A DNA stretch of 64,000 bases, taken from NCBI GenBank assembly GCA_014529385.2, contig CM043969.1, positions 26,491,946 to 26,555,945 on the forward strand, written 5' to 3'. The notes beneath the pieces were generated by a model that saw only the letters and a program-made list of their open reading frames with translations, was not told the origin of the DNA and made no database searches. Made by a program: the position numbers and the translations under genes. Positions 23,909 through 34,060 of the stretch are shown piece by piece. Numbering within the stretch: the first letter of the stretch is position 1; each line of letters starts with the position of its first letter. This DNA comes from Adiantum capillus-veneris (Eukaryota; Streptophyta; Polypodiopsida; Polypodiales; Pteridaceae).

Positions 23909-24300
23909 GCTAACTAAACTTATGTATATGCTACTTTGTGCTTTGGTACCCTCAAAAACCTTAGTTGCTACTCTTCTTTACCTTTGAAAATTAGCTCTCA
24001 AGCATCCATACCTGTGGTTCAGAGACTGTTGATTGCAAAGAGTAGTGGAGAGGGTCTAACATTGCTCGATTGGTTATGGTTCCTGTTGAGCTTGCTAGTA
24101 GCTAAATAATGGTTAAGCCGAAGGCAAGTCCCGAAAGACTCCAATTAAGTCTATAGATCCCAATGGTGTACCTTGAACTAAGTCCTTTTCAACCAAGTTA
24201 ATAGATCCCTATCCCACTTACCTTCTTGCAATGAACATGTCCAACCTTTCATGTGGACAACTTAAGGACCTCTCTTCTTAAGCAAGACAAGAGAAACCAA

Positions 24301-24315
24301 TAGCTCTAATACCAA
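24301..24315 (-). other. Initiator tRNA-Met primer binding site (minus strand)
   Basis: The minus strand reads TTGGTATTAGAGCTA. It matches the plant iMet primer-site pattern TGGTATCAGAGC with one change and directly abuts an LTR end ...CCATTACA at 24316. Confidence 0.75.
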
Positions 24316-24575
24316 TGTAATGGAATTGGACTATGAACAGAGAATAGCGAAATTAAGAAAAACTTTAGTGAGCATTTTTATGAGAATTCTTCAAGAGCAT
24401 AAGGAGAAAACTTGATTAGGAATAGTAACATAGCCATTATACTTAATTAGCTTAGCATGACCAAAACTTTGCAAGAGAGAGAATTAAAGAACTTGACAAC
24501 AATTGAGCACCGGATTTATTTGGAGCCGGTCCCGCTCCAAAAGGCTTTTGTATTATACCTCTCTCTTGAAATCAT
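24316..24575 (-). repeat. R-U5 part of a minus-strand LTR, related to 52995-53245
   Basis: Read on the minus strand it runs from a TATA-like GGTATAATAC through a C/T-rich part to ...CCATTACA at the primer site. About 245 bp is clearly similar to 52995-53245 in the same orientation, including GAGCCGGTCC and CTCCAAAAGGCTT. The U3 end to the right is not defined. Confidence 0.7.
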
Positions 24576-24862
24576 ATTCGTCCTCAACTATGAGGTAGAG
24601 AAGAAAAATTCTTAGTCATTAGTTGGAGATTCTTAGCGGGTAGAGGATCCCTTTTTACCCTATGACATCATTCCAGAATGGATGACTAATCCATTTGGTG
24701 CTTGGGAGACTTAGCTGCCGCAAGCATGTGTGCTCTTGAGTCCATATCATATTTCCAAAGTAGAATGACAAATTCTACTTGGTGTTTGAGAGACATCATC
24801 ATCACAAACATGATTCTAAGCATGCATACTATGTAAACTTGTGCACAATAAAAAGAGAACTA

Positions 24863-24902
24863 GTCTTATAAGACAAAAAAAACATTTTTTGTCTTATAAG
24901 AC
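24863..24902. repeat. Perfect 18-bp inverted repeat with 4-base loop
   Basis: The left arm (24863-24880) is GTCTTATAAGACAAAAAA and the right arm (24885-24902) is its exact reverse complement, separated by AACA. Each arm also contains the 12-bp palindrome GTCTTATAAGAC. As RNA or single-stranded DNA this would form a strong hairpin. Confidence 0.95.
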
Positions 24903-24959
24903 AAAAATCAATTTTCATTTAAAAAGTATTTACATTTGCTTACTCTAATGTAGCATTGT

Positions 24960-26400
24960 AAGCATTGACATGGTTTATACTATCCTTAAGTTGTGTTCCT
25001 TGCATCCAGCTAGCATCTTCAAAAGGATAGTTTTTAAACTTAATAAGATATCATCAGATAATATTATCATCTCTTAGTACCTTGTCTTCATGTCAAAGAG
25101 TCGATTTGGGCTGAAGCACCTCTTCTTGATCTTCTATCTTGAACGGATCCTCAATGATTGGTTCTTGTGGTGGCTCTCCTTTGTAAGGCTTGAGTAGGCT
25201 CACGTGAAAAGCATGTGAATGAGCCAATGGTTGGGCAACTTGAGTTGAGAGGCCATCTCATTGATTAGATTTAGGATTTGAAAGGACCATAGTATCTTTT
25301 TGCTAGTTTAGCATAATACTTTTGGTGGGCCGTACGATTTTTGCTCGTAGTTTGCCTCAATCGACCTGCCTTGGGAAATTTAAGTAGGACCCAATCATTT
25401 TACTTGAAAGCTAAGGCCCTTCTGTGCTTGCTAGTAGCAACCTTTTTGCCTTTGTTGCGAGATGGATATAGCCTCCTTAATCTTTTAGAAAGATTCTTGT
25501 AGGTCTTGGCTTTACTCATCGACAACAAAGATCTTCCCATGTACCTTAAGTAGCACGGGACTTTTAGGTCTTCCTTCAATGATTTTGAAAGGTGCCTTCC
25601 CCGTAGTGTTATTGTACGTATACTCTACAAGAGGTAGGTACTTTTCCCATTGTGAATGTTGATCTACTTCGATAACATAGGTCTTACGTAGATCTAGAAA
25701 CGTAAGGTTGGCTATTTCACTTTGGCCATTTGCTTGTGGGTGATATGCCGAAGAGAAATTGAGCCTAGTACCTAGATTCTCAAAGAGACCCTTCCAGAAA
25801 TTACTTGTCATTCGAGGATCTCTATCCAACGCTATTGATGTTGGCAAGCATGGTGTTTAAAGATTTGAGATATGAAGAGGGTTGCCATTTGATGTGCCTT
25901 AATAGTCTTTTTGGCAGGTATAAAATGTGTTATTTGCTAAACATGTCTACAATTGTCCATATTCCCGTATTCCCATGGATAGACTTGGGAAATCCAAAGA
26001 AAAAATCCATGGATATGCTCTCTCATGGTGAATTAGGAATCGACAAAGACTGGAGAAATCCAGGTTGCTTCCCCCTATCATACTTTGTCTTTTGGCATAC
26101 CACTCATTTTGACCCATAGTCTTGTATGTCCATTTTGATGGTAGGCCAATAGATATATGTCTTTACTCCTTGAAAAGTAGGTTGAATCCCTTTATGCCCC
26201 GCATAGGGAGGAGCATGGGATTCATACATCACTTTCTCATGACGAAGAGAGTGAGTAGCACATAGCCTATTGCCATGCAGAAGATAACCATCCTGCAAGG
26301 TGAATGATTCTTCTTTCTTCCCTAAGGCAAGGGCTGAAATTACATCTTTAAATTTGGGGTCATTATCATACTCATCTATCTAAAAACGGTGGAGAAAAAC
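24960..26400 (-). pseudogene. Chromovirus integrase-chromodomain fragment
   Basis: Minus strand, right to left. The integrase zinc-binding region is at 26298-26104 (LHGNRLCATHSLRHEKVM, then GHKGIQPTFQGVKTYIYWP). A damaged core follows (SISMDF near 26000). Then 25847-25512 carries ALDRDPRMTSNFWK, SSAYHPQANGQSE and WEKYLPLVEYTYNNT. Downstream a frameshifted tail contains FHVSLLKPYKGEPPQEP near 25200 and a chromodomain-like YLIKFKNYPFEDASW near 25040. No RT is present, so this is a 3' pol fragment of a Ty3/gypsy chromovirus. Confidence 0.85.
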
Positions 26401-26435
26401 ACCTCAATATTGTCATTTATCCAATGAGGATAGGC

Positions 26436-27731
26436 TTATTGCAAGTGTAATCTTGTGCTAGGTACATAAAGTGCATCAACAAGCATGAAAGAACGGCCAT
26501 TTGAAGTAGTCAACACAATCTTTCCAACTCCCTTGATCGAATAAGAAGCATTTTTGGCATAAAGGACCGTATTCCCGTGAGGGAGAGACTTGAGAGATGT
26601 AAACAAGTCACGATGTGAGGCAATGTGCTTTGTAGCACCACTATCAAAGTAACACACATGTGAATCTGCAACAACTGACATACATGCATCATGGATAGAA
26701 AGATCAAAAGTGCACTTTACACTAAATGCCCACTCTGCATCTACATCAACATCACAATCTCCTTTCATAAAAGATTCTACAATAGTTGCACTTGTAGTGG
26801 CACCAACATCTTTCTTCTTGGCCTCTTTTGTCTTCAATTTAGGACACTGTTTAATCAAGTGATCATTAGCTTTGCAATAATGGCATCGCATATTCTTCTT
26901 TCCTTTTTCACCAGAAATCCTAGCCAAGGTACTATCACCAAAAGCATTAGGAACATGTGATTTTTCACTTGTTGAAGAACCATGAGAAGTGGCTACGTTG
27001 CTGTTACTACCTTTTCTTTGAGCAACAACAAAGGCCTATTCAGCTGCACATTGTTTAGTCCTATTCTTTCTTGAAAGTGACTCTTGCAACAACAATATGC
27101 ATAATGCATCAAACTTGACAACATCAAGATTTCCTTGGGTCATAAGTCTCCAAGTACTGGCAAAAATCTGGTAAGAATCTAGCAATGCATCAAGAACATT
27201 TTGTACAAGTGAATTATCAGATATGACTTCGCCTAAAGAAATGAGTTGCTCTTTATTATCCTTGATATCAGTAAGGAAAGTGTTTGTGTCAACTTCCTTG
27301 TGCATAATGTTTGATTCCAACTCTTTACACAACAATGCTATTAGCTTTATTGCAACTTGCATAAAGACCAGCCAAAATATCCCAAACGTGTTTTGTTGAT
27401 TTAGCTGAGTGAATGTGCGGAGTAGTAGTGCGCTTCATAGATAATGCAATTAATGTATGAGTTTATGCATCTCTATTATCCCAACAAGGTTTCTCAGCTG
27501 TAGGCAAAATAGTTCTAGTGGCAACATATTCTACCAGCAAAACCTGTAACATCCTCAATAGGATTTATATCCACAGAAGGAGGATGTACATCAATGCCTT
27601 GCATAACATTCCAAACGCCTTTGACACAAGAACATTTTGCATCATGTAAGCCCACATTGGGTAGTTATCTCCATCCAGTTTATCCTTGGCAGCGCAAACA
27701 TCTTGAAAACATCTGTGTTGTTGGCAGCCAT
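26436..27731 (-). pseudogene. Ty1/copia gag-protease fragment
   Basis: On the minus strand Gag starts at ATG 27731 (MAANNTDVFK). A frameshift leads to KDKLDGDNYPMWAYMM, the usual copia Gag N-terminal block. A second shift follows near 27600. The gag core is at 27362-27036 (DNSLVQNVLDALLDSYQIF). The knuckle CHYCKANDHLIKQC lies near 26870 and the protease FDSGATKHIASH near 26640. Homology ends at DALYVPSTRLHLQ (26436), the usual end of copia protease. Integrase and RT are missing. The next sequence, on the same strand, belongs to a gypsy integrase. Confidence 0.88.
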
Positions 27732-29593
27732 GGCGAGTGACCGTACCTGTGTGAAAATTGCTCGAAAAGAGGAAAAACAAAGTAGGACCAGCACATGCTA
27801 TATAACACAACCCAAAGAAGTTTGTAAGATACCTGTTCTTTAGAAAATCGCACTGACAAAAATTTTGGTTTGTGGTTGCTCTTCTTTGTTGGTGACTCCT
27901 TTGTTCTTGCATCAAGGTGACCAAAGTTGCATTTACCATTGTCAGCTTTTGTGTGATTTGTAAATCATTATACTGCTTCTACTTGATACATGACGTAATT
28001 AAAGCCTGACAAACCCCAGTTCCTTCCCCAAGTTAGTAACTTGAATCAAAAGGGCTTTATTTGACATCATTCGCGATAAATGCCCATCTATGAGCTATCA
28101 GTGTCCATTTGTCCCCAAAATTCATATACGTGATGTACAAGGTATGTAGGTGGCTATCATTGCTTTAGCTTTGAAACAATTGCATCTTAGGCTAGGGGTT
28201 AGAATTTATTTATGTTTAACCCTTAGCTTGTATTCTTTATTCATAGCCTACTGACAAAGTTTGGCTTGATTTGGACTTGTATTTGGCACTTTTTGGACTT
28301 CAATCTTAAAAATGATTGATTGGGCATCTCTGGCACCTTATGGCTACCAAACACATGTAGAACCAATGATGATGACCAAAATTTTGCTTGATCTCTGGTT
28401 GCCCTTGCAGACATCTATCACGATACATGATTGATTGTCATTTTTGGCCCCTTTGTTCTTATCAGTACTATTAGTCCCTTTTGTTTGTTAGGCTTCATTA
28501 AATCTACTTCCTGTATACGGCCTTATAGTCGCATGAAATGTCTGATAGACAACTCTACACTTGATGCTGCTTTTGTTTAGTCGATCACCAACTTTCTTTG
28601 TCCTTGTAGTCCATCTCGGAGTTTTATGACCATTCTATTATAGTCAAAGGCTTATCAGTGTTCTTTTCTTTCCTCTGACATTACCCATTGTGCGTATGGC
28701 TTTTGAGACATATCTTGCGAAGTTTTGTCATTTTCTTGTACCTTCTTCTCTTTGTACTACTTGGCATCTCTCCACTCTGTTCATCATTTGGATTATGGAT
28801 TTTTTCACATGTTTTTCTCTTTTTTTTCAAGAAAATCTCAAAAAAATAACTAAATAAAACAAAAAATGTACTCAACAAAAAGCAAAATCATTTACATATA
28901 ATTCTCAATGATGTACACTATACACATGTTCCTAGGGGCTCATATATGGTTTTTGTCCCCGTTCTTCTCCTGTAACGCTATTATGAGGCCATATACTCTG
29001 AATTTTGTCAAAAAATTATCACAATCAAACGCAAAAATTCAATGCAATTCACAAAACATTGACCTCTAATATTCATAATATTAGGTCTGCATTTAGAATG
29101 CCTCCCCTCCTTGACAATAGGGTATCACCAAGGGTATGTGTTGTGCTTGGGCAATCAAGTGGTCGTAATGTAGCCCTATTATGCATATACAGTCAATGCA
29201 TGGAAAAGTTTATGATGTGCAAGTTGTGGGTATAAGCAATTTGCTTATTGGCATTTGTTGGCTAGGCTTCCTATTCGAAGCAATGTGATGTTCTTTGAAG
29301 CTCCTGTGTCGTTTGCTTGATTGAAGGTTGTAGAGACTTTTTAACTTGTGGTTGGTTGTCGTATTGGGCATTGTTCCTTTGTATTGGGTTCTGGCTTGAA
29401 GTGAGCTCTCTTCTAACTATTTGTAACTGTAGGAGGAATCGAGAGGATTCAAGTGACACTACAATGATAGTAGTGTTATTGATTTCCTTTGGGACCCACT
29501 TCTTCCTAATTATTGGTTGTTTCGTTGATGCTACTTGTTTAGGAACCCATACTTGTCCCTGCTTCGTTTGTGTTTGAAGAAACTTCTTTGGGG
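27732..29593. other. No gene recognised
   Basis: It probably includes the leader and any LTR of the copia fragment (to the right of 27731) and the LTR ending at 29664, but I could not fix boundaries. No iMet-type site was found next to the copia fragment. Confidence 0.4.
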
Positions 29594-29664
29594 GTGTGTT
29601 TCATGGATTGCAATATGTTGTATTTTAGTATTTTGCAGGTGCACCACACCTTCCGTCTATAGCA
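29594..29664 (+). repeat. 71-bp repeat, probable LTR 3' end (copy 1)
   Basis: Matches 43689-43759 with two mismatches, starting GTGTGTTTCATGG and ending CTATAGCA. Here the match ends one base before a TGGTATCAAAGT primer-site-like sequence, as an LTR end should. Confidence 0.75.
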
Positions 29665-29665
29665 G

Positions 29666-29677
29666 TGGTATCAAAGT
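29666..29677 (+). other. iMet-like primer binding site
   Basis: TGGTATCAAAGT resembles the iMet primer site TGGTATCAGAGC with two changes. It follows the LTR-end repeat after one base, so a plus-strand element should start here. No gag was recognised downstream. Confidence 0.55.
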
Positions 29678-29679
29678 GT

Positions 29680-31115
29680 AGGCTACGCTCCGAGATCGAC
29701 AAGCATCAATTAAGTATTTTGTCCTCTCATGCTTGTAAGTGTTGTTAGTTGCTTCAGATTGCAATAATTAGTGCTAATTGTATGATACAGTTAGTCATCT
29801 TTGAAATTAAAGAGAATCTCTTCTTTATTGTCATGATATAGTAATTACTAGTGAAATTATGATAATTAAGCATAGTATTGAGTAGATGAAACTTCATGAC
29901 AATATCCAATAATAAGAAGGGATTAGCATACGACCTTAAAAAGGATATTACAAAAGCTTAAATATTAGAGAGGGGATTAAAAAGGATTATTGGAGTGATC
30001 AAGAGGAATTATAACTGTTAGAATCGTTAACACTTGTTAAGGTGCATAGTTAGATGATTGATAGTATCGAATTTTTTTTTTGAAGAAGTACGGATCAAAG
30101 TAAGAAGAGAGCATTGTTATTTCACTTTATTATTTACCCACTACTCTGCACTAGGTCCCTCTCTTGCAAGCCAGTTGATAGATATCTCCTTGTAGCCCCC
30201 GTGTAGGTGATGTCAAAAGGAGCTTCTTTACCATGGGAACAACCCCCAAGAGATGATTTGAAAAAAGTAAAATAAAAAAATTTGAAACAAGACAGAGGTA
30301 TGACGTATCAGCAAGGGTGTGTCGATGTTTTGGCACAGGTGCTTATGGTATGTGATGTGTGCCAATGACACTGGCATGCATTGCCCCTAGGGCCACCGCC
30401 ACCACCTGCAAGCAACAGCACTCACCTTCCATATTCTAGGCTGGTACGATGGTGCCCTTGGACCCTCAACATCAAAGCCTATCAAGCTTTGCATGGTCAA
30501 CATGCAGACGTTGGTGCATGCATCTGGCGGGCGAGTCGAATTAGCGACCACTAGGCCAGTTGTTGTCTACGGCTAGCAATTATCTACACATGTCAACCAC
30601 CCCCTCGGCTGCATGCAGACTCTCCCTCTCTCCAATTGTGCACACGGAGTATTACAAACGGGATACTGAGTGGTAGGATACTGGCAGTTAGTAGTAAGTA
30701 GTAAACCCCGCCAACCTCACTAGTATTGGGCATCGTTCGCATAGCGTTGTCTTCCTCTCTAGCTCATGCCACGACATCACTTGATGACGGCTTCACCTGC
30801 AGTGCACTCGCATCAAGTACGCATAGTTGCATGCATATTTTCATGGTGATTGTAGTCACTCCCAGCCCCCACCTCTTGATGGCGCTGCAGCTTCACACCC
30901 CCGGTCTCTACTTTGCGGCTCCAGCTCACCCAATAACTCTCTCTCGACTGCTATCGGCACGCGCACACATCTGCACCTTTGCCAACTCACAACACACACA
31001 CACACACACATGTCATGTCGCGGACTCTCACCCACCCACTTTAGTTTGCTTGAGAGGCCAAAACCTTGCTGGCACTTTTCTCGCATGCAACTCTCTCTCT
31101 CTCTCTGCCCCTAGT
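29680..31115. other. No gene recognised
   Basis: Stop-dense sequence with CA-rich patches (near 30991). Several short open frames at 30726-31281 overlap on both strands and follow CA and CT composition. Confidence 0.4.
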
Positions 31116-31219
31116 TTACCACACAAGGCGCACACATACCCAGTCTCCATCTCGTCTCTCTCTATCTATCGCTAGTGCAACACGGGGAAGGCCAAAACTT
31201 AATGGCAATATCCTGGGTG

Positions 31220-31855
31220 AAGAGCATCTCAAAGCCTGTTGCTCGTATTGTAGCAGAAACATTTCCTTCCCTTCAGCATAGCTACTACCAAACGCAATAT
31301 GAGCAATGATATCTGCTGTCAAAACATGGAACTCTTCCTGAGCATTAATTTCCTTGCATGGAGAATTTTCAGACTCTAATTTTCATTTCTCCAACATGAC
31401 ACCTACCAAATTCGCAATTGTCGGAACCATTCCCTTCAATTTCTCCGAAACGAAAGTCACGGGTCCACTATTTTTCTGTTTTGTACCCACTTCTCTCCTT
31501 CTAGAGTGATAAGCCCCTTTGCAAGTCGGTCCGACAGCTAAATTGGAATGTTCAGCTTTGCATTCAGGATCATCAACAGTCAGCCTAGATTTCCAACCCA
31601 ACCAAAAGACAAATGGTTTGCCATACTACCCATACCATAAGAAATAACGAGGGAGGACTCGAGAAATAATATCAAGGGTGATGTGCGGCAAGGGAGAGGC
31701 TCGAGCAGCTGCAGTGAGGGCAGATAACTCGTGAAGGTTATTGAAGAGGGAGCAATAAGGGGCTCTCAAGAATTTCTGCATGTACTAAGGCCCCAATACA
31801 AACAAATGCAGAGCCTTGAGTAGAACCGCCAAAGAAAGCAAGAGCAATAGAGCGG
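31220..31855 (-). pseudogene. Cytochrome P450 pseudogene, main fragment (CYP72-clan-like)
   Basis: P450s are ER-anchored haem monooxygenases. The minus strand reads in one uninterrupted phase from 31851 to about 31228. It contains a hydrophobic anchor, ARASPLPHITLDIISRVLP, YGKPFVFWLG, a DPE block, SEKLKGMVPTIANLVGVMLEK and LTADIIAHIAFGSSYAEGKE. These are hallmark N-terminal blocks of CYP72-clan plant P450s. In-frame stops are at 31787 (TAG), 31628 (TAG) and 31385 (TGA, at a position normally Trp). The haem-binding C-terminal half is absent. The first codons are on the other side of the retrotransposon at 31856-40550. 31852-31855 is the left target duplication. Confidence 0.85.
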
Positions 31856-32999
31856 TGTCAGGAGTTTTTTGGAGCAAGGGATTGCGCATATATACATATA
31901 CATGCATGGTGCATCAAATAAAGGATTGCCCATTTTCCTTAGCCAGGTGGTTATGTGGGGCCCACATGTGTACAGGTTGGACAGGGTGTACATAGTGCAT
32001 CGATTTTCACTATTACCAGTACCACTGTGTTTTTCTACAATAATGAGGAGTTTATAGCGTGTAAAACTTCTCGAGGAAGCTATCCGCAGGCCGACGACAT
32101 GAGGTCAGCAGGTGCGTCAGATGGCATCTAGTGGCGTCAGGAGGGCGAACGAGGTCAATATTTGCACGCAGATGAGGACAGACACAACGTGGGTGTTTTC
32201 TTGTGAGAGTTACGCAGAAAGGTCATCATTAGGACCACTTTTTGGGGCCACTTCACGTGGTGGCGAGATGCATTATTGGAAAAAAGCTGAGTGCCAGGTG
32301 TGCGGATGATGCAAAAAGGTGACAACTATGCACTGCGAGGTCAGTTTTTGGCCTGTTCGGGGTCCGTTTGAGGTCATCTAAAAGGCCAAGGGTGCCCAAG
32401 TAATAAAGCTAAGTGTGGGAACTGAAAAAAGAGAGAGAAGACCAGAAAAAACGTGGAGAAGAGAGGAGGAACAGCCGCAGGTGTGTTTTTGCTCATTTTG
32501 GAGCCTGTTTTGGCCGTAAACTGCTCATCCGAGGTCGGATTTGAGCACTTTGACATTGTAGACTAGGGTTTTGGGCCGTTCCGGACGCGATGGCGCTGTC
32601 CATTTTGCCAAATTCCTCACTCTTTTCCTGTTTTTTTTCTGTGTAAGTTTCTCCTATGAGCGAAGTTTCTGCTCCAGTTTGTGATTGTATCTGGTATCTT
32701 TTACCTATATTGTGTGAGCTGTTTGCCCCATTGGTGTTGGCCCAAGCTCATTTGTATCTAAAAATCAGAAATTCTCCTCTTTTGAGCTGAGTTTTTTGGG
32801 TGTGTGTGTGTGTGTGTGTGTGTATGGAGTGGGCAAGTGGATAGTCTCTCTCCTCTCACTCTAGAGGTGTGTTCCCTGTCTCGGCCAGGTGTGTTGTGTA
32901 AGCCGAGTGGTGTCCCATAGTGTGTGTGTGTGTGTATCTTCCCAAGAGTGTGTGTCGGGTCATTATAGAGGCGCTGTGTGTGTTTTCATCCCGCTCACA
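31856..32999 (+). repeat. 5' LTR of the Tat-like element
   Basis: TGT...ACA termini. It matches 39409-40550 along its whole length. A (GT)n run near 32800-32824 is longer than in the other copy. A TATA-like ATATATACATATA lies near 31888. It is followed by TTCTTTTGCGCCCCC rather than a normal primer site. Confidence 0.93.
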
Positions 33000-33041
33000 T
33001 TCTTTTGCGCCCCCACGAAGGATCTTCTTCGAGTACCTTCT

Positions 33042-33126
33042 GCTTCGAGCTTCGAGCTTCGAGCTTCGAGCTTCGGGATTACAGGTTGCAGATTACAGGT
33101 TACAGGTTACAGGTTACAGGTACAGG
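33042..33126. repeat. Two adjacent 7-bp tandem repeats in the element leader
   Basis: Five copies of GCTTCGA (33042-33076, last one GCTTCGG) are followed by about six copies of TTACAGG-like units (33078-33126). Further CAGGTAGCTGGAG words occur near 33142 and 33460. Confidence 0.9.
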
Positions 33127-34060
33127 TGATTCACACAGGTACAGGTAGCTGGAGTACAGTAATATACTAGCAGTGATGTCACTTGCAGTTGTTGTGGGAA
33201 TGCATCACTTGGCGCCTATTTGAGCGCATTGTCTGCTGGATTGTACGTTACTTGTGGAAACTGCCATTGTACGCATTTGTGGAGCCATACTTGGTTGTAT
33301 TTGGCAGTCCCAGCCATTTCTGAGACTTGGTCTGGAAGATAGTCATTTCTGAGACTTGACTATATGCGATTTGCATTAGCCTTCGTGTGAGGGTCGATAG
33401 CGTGAGGTTTTTATTGAGCTGGGGGATTCTCAAATGTAGAGATCCTTTCGGTGATACAGGTAGCTGGAGCACCCTTTTTCTGACCTCGCCATAGGCTATG
33501 TACTAGTGAGTCCTACTTGATGCTCGGGTTCTATTGTTGACAGTTTATGCATACATAGACAGTCTATATTTTGGGTTCCTACTGCTCTACTTCTGGGGAA
33601 ACTCTGTCGAAATTTTCCCAAGCTATGATGGCTGGTTTTTTGGTATTTTGAGCCATTTATGTTGTTATGCTGCTGAAATTTTGGCAAAATCAGAGGTTGA
33701 GTCAGGTGTGCCTTCTTGGGAGCTTCATGGTTGGCTTTAATGGATGATCAAAATGGCCCTCAGTTCACTCCTTTTCATTTAACTCAAAGAATTCAGATTA
33801 ATGTTCATGTGTCCAGGAAGATCTTTTTCCAGCAGCGCATAGTCTTTATGTTTGGGCCAAGAAGATTGAGAGAGATCCTGGAATGTCCTTTGCTTGTTGT
33901 CATTCCAATGATTAACTATGAAAACTCATTTGATGTGCATGTGTTTGTCCTTATCTAAAGTTGAGCTCCATTGAAGTTTCTGGGGATTGGGTAGTGAAAA
34001 TTTTTGGGTTCTTGCACGTGTGTTCGAAGGGGTTCTCATAGCATCATAATTTGGGTAGCC

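Noticed and set aside
30726-31281. Overlapping plus-strand open frames
   Set aside because: CA/CT-biased, antisense to the P450 remnant and without recognisable domains.
31869-32309. Short ORFs of 62 and 65 codons repeated at 39422-39862
   Set aside because: They recur because they lie in the two LTRs of one element. No coding signature beyond that.
34004-34060. Earlier start of the Gag-Pol frame
   Set aside because: The codon at 34004 is TTG. The first ATG, at 34061, has a better context and directly precedes the Gag domain.
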